A DNA stretch of 8,228 nucleotides from Thermoflexales bacterium (lineage in GTDB: Bacteria > Chloroflexota > Anaerolineae > Fen-1058), in the NCBI GenBank assembly GCA_030834835.1, contig JAUQXD010000738.1, positions 1 through 8,228 on the forward strand, read 5' to 3'. The first letter of the stretch is position 1; every line of letters begins with the position of its first letter. Of the stretch, positions 4,897 through 8,228 are shown in pieces. The position numbers were made by a program, and so were the translations under genes. The notes beneath the pieces are model-generated. The model did not search any database, was not told where the DNA came from, and saw only the letters and a program-made list of their open reading frames with translations.

Positions 4897-4904
4897 GAGT
4901 GGGT

Positions 4905-5417
4905 ATGGAGCGTGAACTACTACTACTGGGTTTTCTGCGCCGCGAAAATATGCACGGCTATAAGCTCAACGAGTTCATCGAGCGCGACATGGCTGCCTGC
5001 ACCGATCTCAAGAAGCCAACGGCGTACTTCTTATTGGATAGGATGGCGAAGCTGGGTTGGATCTCGATGCGGGAGACGCGCGAGGGCAACCGCCCGCCGC
5101 GTAGAGTGTATCGCGTTACGGCCAGGGGCGAAGCCGAATACCAGAAGATGCTGCGCGAGAATCTGGCGGCCTTCATCGAAACGAAGTTCCCCGGCGATGT
5201 GGGCCTGGGCTTTGCCGATGATCTGGATGTCAACGATGTGCTGCCTTTGCTGGCGGAACGTCGCACGGCATTGGCCGCCAAACTGACCGAACTGAATGCC
5301 GTGCCGGAACACAGCGGTTCGTTGCAGTTAATCGTGAGTCACCAGCAATTTCATCTGGACGCCGAACTGCGCTGGCTGGATCAGGTCGTAGCGCAGTTTG
5401 AGAGCAAAGCGAAATAG
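4905..5417 (+). CDS. PadR family transcriptional regulator
   Basis: PadR proteins are dimeric winged-helix repressors that often control exporter genes beside them and release DNA on binding a ligand. The 170-residue product has the N-terminal winged helix: MERELLLLGFLRRENMHGYKLNEF (first helices), PTAYFLLDRMAKLGWIS (recognition helix, equivalent to the family STLYPLLKRLE segment), and the wing with RRVYRVTARGEAEYQKML (residues about 65-82). From about residue 85 onward is a mostly helical C-terminal part, likely the dimerisation and ligand region, as in the longer PadR class. The start at ATG 4905 has CAGGAG five bases upstream; the in-frame GTG at 4899 overlaps that site and is less likely. 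It stands directly behind its own promoter and a perfect palindrome, so autorepression is expected. It probably controls the two membrane-protein genes downstream on the same transcript. Confidence 0.92.
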   Translation: MERELLLLGFLRRENMHGYKLNEFIERDMAACTDLKKPTAYFLLDRMAKLGWISMRETREGNRPPRRVYRVTARGEAEYQKMLRENLAAFIETKFPGDVGLGFADDLDVNDVLPLLAERRTALAAKLTELNAVPEHSGSLQLIVSHQQFHLDAELRWLDQVVAQFESKAK

Positions 5418-5447
5418 AGCAAATTTACCTTTTAGGAGGACGTTTCA

Positions 5448-5849
5448 ATGGGTGTCGTGTTGATGCTGCATTCGATCGTGCGGTGGGTCATTGTGGCGGT
5501 AGGCGTCATCGGGGTGGTGCGCTATGCGCTGGTGATGGCGGGCCGGATGCCGGGTAACAAAATGGATCGCGGCCTGATGGCGGGCTTTACCGGCTTGATG
5601 GATTTGAACATGCTGTTGGGGTTGATTTACCTGTTGTGGTCGGGCCTGACCACGCCGATCGGTTTTCCGATGGAGCGTATCGAGCATGCGGTAACGAACA
5701 TTATCGCCGTAGTGGTGGCGCACATCTTCGCGTCGCGCGCTAAGAAGGCGGCCGATGACAGGGTTATGGCCCGCAACAATCTGCTGGGCATCGTCGTGTC
5801 GCTGCTGTTGGTCGTGGTGGCGGTAGCCGTAATCGGTGGCTGGAGTTAA
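5448..5849 (+). CDS. Small four-helix membrane protein, cytochrome b-like family
   Basis: The 133-residue protein is strongly hydrophobic, with four predicted membrane helices at about residues 3-30, 42-66, 78-97 and 110-131. The opening LHSIVRW, the central LMDLNMLLGLIYLLWSG and the third-helix IEHAVTNIIAVVVAHI resemble a family of small four-helix proteins often annotated as cytochrome b-like in Bacteroidetes. Histidines H8, H80 and H92 lie in or near helices and could be heme ligands, but nothing in the sequence proves heme binding. A strong ribosome binding site AGGAGG (5434-5439) lies 8 bases before ATG 5448. It is 30 bases after padR and only 3 bases before the MFS gene, so it is in the same operon. 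It may aid the exporter or respond to membrane or redox stress; this is a guess. The family assignment is from memory of the pattern. Confidence 0.6.
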   Translation: MGVVLMLHSIVRWVIVAVGVIGVVRYALVMAGRMPGNKMDRGLMAGFTGLMDLNMLLGLIYLLWSGLTTPIGFPMERIEHAVTNIIAVVVAHIFASRAKKAADDRVMARNNLLGIVVSLLLVVVAVAVIGGWS

Positions 5850-5852
5850 GGC

Positions 5853-7262
5853 ATGGCGCGCAAACGCGAAGAGTCACAACCGGTGAACCCGGAAGATAAA
5901 CTGGATTTCAAGAAAATCCTGCCGATCTTTGTGATCGTGCTGATCGACCTGCTGGGGCTGACGATCATCATCCCGCTGATGCCGCTGTATGCGACATCGC
6001 TGCAAGCCGACGCCTTTATGATCGGGTTGTTGGGGGCCGCCTATCCGATCATGCAATTCGTCGGCGCGCCCCTGTTGGGCCGCCTGTCCGATCGGTATGG
6101 CCGCAAGCCGATTTTGCTCATCAGCCAGATCGGGACGTTTATCGGCTTCATCGTGTTGGGTTTGGCAAATTCGCTGCCGCTATTGTTCATCGCGCGTGTG
6201 GTCGATGGTCTATCGGGCGCGAATATTTCGACGGCGCAGGCGGTGATCACGGACAGCACGACCGAGCGCACGCGCACGCAAGGGCTGGGTCTGTTGGGCG
6301 CGGCTTTTGGGCTGGGCTTCGTGGTCGGGCCGGTGATTGCCTTTGTGTCGCTGTCGCTGAGCGGCAACAATTATCATGTGCCCGCGTTTGTGGCGGCGGC
6401 CTTCTCCGCGATGTCGATCGCGCTGACTTGGTTCTGGCTGGAAGAGACACACGGGCTGGAGAAGCGCGGGACCGATAAGGTGAAGGGGGTCTTTTCGATT
6501 AGCGCGATTTTCAAGGCGCTGGGGCATCCCGCAGTGGGCTTGCTGTTGCTGCTGATGTTCGCACAGCAGATCGCGTTTGGCGGCTTCGAGCAAATTTTGT
6601 CGCTGTTCACGCTCAATCGATTGGGGATGAACGCCTCCAGCAATGCGATTCTGTTCGTGTTTGTGGGCATCATCGTGGTGGCGGTGCAGGGCGGTCTGAT
6701 TGGGAAGTGGAGCCGCAAATGGGGTGATCGCAAACTGGTGTATCTGGGCCTGGGGATGCTGGCGTTGGGCATGGCGCTGACGGCGTTGACACCATCGCAA
6801 ACACTGCCCGGTTATTCCAAAGCACAGCTAACCGCCGAACTATCCAGGCCCGGCGTGACGCGCGCGCATGAAGCGCCGACCACGCAAGACCTGCCCATCG
6901 CGATACCGGAAGATGGCAACAGCGGCCTGGGTGGCTTGCTGTGGCTGCTGGTCGCGATGATTCCGGCCTCGATCGGCGGCGGCATCTTGCAGCCTTCGAT
7001 CAACAGCCTGATCACCAAACGGATCGATCCGGCGGAAATCGGCGGGACGCTGGGCATCAGCGCGGCACTGCTGAGCGCGGCCAATGCCTTTGCACCGCTG
7101 CTTGGCGGCTCGCTCTTTCAGGCGGGCGGCTCGAGTCTGCCATTCTGGGTGTGGGCCGTCATTCTAGCCGTGCTGCTGGGCGCGGCCTATGCGTTGATTA
7201 AGCCGGGGCGTGAAGAGCAGGTTGCTAAGGGCTTAGCGCGTGGCGGTGCGGGCGCGCATTAG
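5853..7262 (+). CDS. MFS drug exporter, TetA-like DHA1 family
   Basis: This 469-residue inner-membrane protein is a 12-helix major facilitator exporter, expected to swap a drug or metabolite for protons. Helix 1 carries VIVLIDLLGLTIIIPLMPLY, as in TetA-type proteins. Motif A appears as GRLSDRYGRK (76-85) in the loop between helices 2 and 3, and the antiporter motif C as GAAFGLGFVVGP (149-160) in helix 5, which supports export. A charged N-terminal tail (MARKREESQ) is cytoplasmic. Residues about 313-357, between helices 9 and 10, form a hydrophilic loop of some 45 residues that is longer than usual and should face outward. The gene begins three bases after the preceding stop, with GGAG/TAAGG just upstream, and ends before a strong terminator. 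Control by the PadR protein is inferred from the layout. The substrate is unknown; tetracycline is not implied. Confidence 0.92.
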   Translation: MARKREESQPVNPEDKLDFKKILPIFVIVLIDLLGLTIIIPLMPLYATSLQADAFMIGLLGAAYPIMQFVGAPLLGRLSDRYGRKPILLISQIGTFIGFIVLGLANSLPLLFIARVVDGLSGANISTAQAVITDSTTERTRTQGLGLLGAAFGLGFVVGPVIAFVSLSLSGNNYHVPAFVAAAFSAMSIALTWFWLEETHGLEKRGTDKVKGVFSISAIFKALGHPAVGLLLLLMFAQQIAFGGFEQILSLFTLNRLGMNASSNAILFVFVGIIVVAVQGGLIGKWSRKWGDRKLVYLGLGMLALGMALTALTPSQTLPGYSKAQLTAELSRPGVTRAHEAPTTQDLPIAIPEDGNSGLGGLLWLLVAMIPASIGGGILQPSINSLITKRIDPAEIGGTLGISAALLSAANAFAPLLGGSLFQAGGSSLPFWVWAVILAVLLGAAYALIKPGREEQVAKGLARGGAGAH

Positions 7263-7282
7263 CCGCAGTTTACGCTGAAAAC

Positions 7283-7318
7283 AAAAACCGATCGGCTCTC
7301 TCAACCCGATCGGTTTTT
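7283..7318 (+). terminator. Intrinsic terminator, probably bidirectional
   Basis: AAAAACCGATCGG (7283-7295) and CCGATCGGTTTTT (7306-7318) form a perfect 13-bp stem with a 10-base loop, and the T-run continues one base further. The A-run on the left gives a matching T-run on the minus strand, so it can stop both the MFS operon and transcripts arriving from the converging minus-strand gene. Confidence 0.92.
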
Positions 7319-7347
7319 TGTTAGTCTCAGTACATTGCGAAACGCTC

Positions 7348-7427
7348 CCGATGGACACTTGCACCCACTGCGTGCAGTGCGGTGTTGCCAAATCCATCGG
7401 AATGTCGAGGATTTGGCAATCCTCGAC
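7348..7427. other. Non-coding segment with nested and mutually exclusive hairpins
   Basis: Three main pairings share bases. P1: CCGATGGA (7348-7355) with TCCATCGG (7393-7400), enclosing a small CACTGC/GCAGTG hairpin (7366-7379). P2: TTGCCAAATCC (7385-7395) with GGATTTGGCAA (7409-7419). P3: GTCGAGGATT (7404-7413) with AATCCTCGAC (7418-7427). P1 and P3 can coexist; P2 excludes both. No gene is seen in 7263-7459. On the minus strand this lies just 3' of the secreted-protein gene. Confidence 0.65.
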
Positions 7428-7459
7428 GAGCATTCGTGATCTGCTGAGTCTGCGCGGCT

Positions 7460-8228
7460 CTAGCGCCGTATCAGCGGCAGATACAGCCGATAGGTGATCG
7501 CGTTGTTTCGAGTCGTGAAGTCCCACAGCGGACCAATCGTGACACTCAGGCCATCGGTGGCGGTGATCTTCCAGTAATAGTGCGTGCTCGTCAACAACTG
7601 ACTTGGATTGAACTGCGTCAATGTGGTTTGTCCCAACGCCGATGGCGGATTGCTCGACCCGAGGGCGACGGTGTAGGTGACGAGGTCGCCATCAGGATCG
7701 CCACCTTGCCAACTGAGCGGCTGCAAGACCCACACGTTGGTCGCACCGTTTGAGGGCGAAAGAAGCGTGGGCGCGCTCGGCGCGTGATTGATCAGTTTAT
7801 ACCACTCGTCGGCACCCAGATCGGGCGTGCTGCCGTTGGGCCGCACTTCATGATCGATGTCGGTGGCGATGTCGGTCGCTACACCTTGATCGATCGCGGC
7901 TGAAGTGGCTGTGAGATGATAGTCGCCAGTGGCTGATGATTTGAAACCCGGATCACCGTGGACGTTCACCGAGCCGATCGAGATATTTCCAGTCCAATCG
8001 GTGGTGTTGGCCCACGCGCCGCTGCCCCATAACGTCGCCGTTAAGATCGCCGTGCTACCAGTGGACGCGTTAATGCCGATGGCATGTCCAACCAGGATCG
8101 TGTTCACGAGTGAGGCCGTGCTGTTATAAAGATAGAGGCCGCTACCCGCGCTGCCTGTGTTGCGCGCTACAGTGGTGTGCCATTGTTGCGGTGTACCATA
8201 CGCAGCGTAAACGCCGCTGCCCTGACCG
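7460..8228 (-). CDS. Secreted beta-helix protein with FN3-like domain, C-terminal part (partial)
   Basis: The reading frame is open from the right edge of the window (codons from 8227 downward) to TAG 7462-7460, about 255 residues; the start lies outside the window. The first part (GSGLYLYNSTASLVNTILVGHAIGI) is typical of right-handed parallel beta-helix coils. It is followed by AIDQGVATDIATDIDHEVRP and PDLGADEW, the end-cap pattern of the choice-of-anchor Q type seen in secreted beta-helix proteins. Next comes a fibronectin type III-like domain of about 90 residues (from SAPTLLSPSNGATNV to GPLWDFTT), and then the short basic tail YRLYLPLIRR. Tails of this kind end many exported Chloroflexota proteins and may be a sorting or anchoring signal; that function is inferred. 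The protein is probably on the cell surface or released. It converges on the efflux operon across a shared terminator. The GTG at 8107 is not a credible start, because the beta-helix continues upstream of it. Confidence 0.85.
   Translation of the reverse strand, partial: GQGSGVYAAYGTPQQWHTTVARNTGSAGSGLYLYNSTASLVNTILVGHAIGINASTGSTAILTATLWGSGAWANTTDWTGNISIGSVNVHGDPGFKSSATGDYHLTATSAAIDQGVATDIATDIDHEVRPNGSTPDLGADEWYKLINHAPSAPTLLSPSNGATNVWVLQPLSWQGGDPDGDLVTYTVALGSSNPPSALGQTTLTQFNPSQLLTSTHYYWKITATDGLSVTIGPLWDFTTRNNAITYRLYLPLIRR

Noticed and set aside
7366..7379. CACTGC/GCAGTG hairpin as a separate terminator
   Set aside because: Only six base pairs with a two-base loop and no T-run; it is treated as part of the 7348-7427 structured segment.
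7929..8129. Plus-strand 66-residue open frame opposite the secreted protein
   Set aside because: It lies antisense to a frame with clear beta-helix and end-cap motifs, and has no ribosome binding site or family signal.

Overview
The window is about 57% GC and looks like chromosomal DNA of a Chloroflexota bacterium, probably the Anaerolineae/Caldilineae side. This assignment is an inference. It rests on the his gene order with separate hisI and hisE genes, a beta-helix surface protein ending in a short LYLPLIRR tail of the kind common in that phylum, a PadR-controlled transporter unit, and many short intergenic repeats. No rRNA or marker gene is present to prove it.

Positions 1-4745 (+ strand) carry most of a histidine operon: the end of hisC, then hisB, hisH, hisA, a tandem hot-dog thioesterase, hisF, hisI and hisE. 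HisB makes imidazole-acetol phosphate. HisE and HisI process phosphoribosyl-ATP. HisA isomerises ProFAR to PRFAR, and HisH with HisF converts PRFAR to imidazole-glycerol phosphate plus AICAR. HisC transaminates the HisB product. The thioesterase is not a histidine enzyme, but its start is coupled to the hisA stop, so it belongs to the same transcript.

The most unusual content lies in and between the his genes. At least six short stretches (72-101, 721-783, 1118-1180, 1444-1499, 3623-3657, 4399-4447) and a longer one after hisE (4744-4820) are built from slowly drifting 7-base words in strict 7-base phase. Four of them fold back on themselves, and the 7-base phase continues through the turn. 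Three supply or touch the stop codon of the preceding gene (hisC, hisH, hisI), one abuts the hisE stop, and two are read through in frame as extra loops of HisH and HisF. A different long palindromic repeat (3119-3208) sits before hisF, and an octamer-like remnant (4016-4047) before hisI.

Positions 4842-7318 (+ strand) hold a second, independent unit: a sigma70-type promoter, a perfect 12-bp inverted repeat that is probably the operator, a PadR-family regulator, a small four-helix membrane protein, a TetA-like (DHA1) MFS exporter, and a strong intrinsic terminator. The layout suggests a self-repressed, ligand-inducible efflux unit.

Positions 7348-7427 are non-coding but rich in competing hairpins. 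From 7460 to the right edge, on the minus strand, is the C-terminal part of a large secreted beta-helix protein that converges on the efflux unit.
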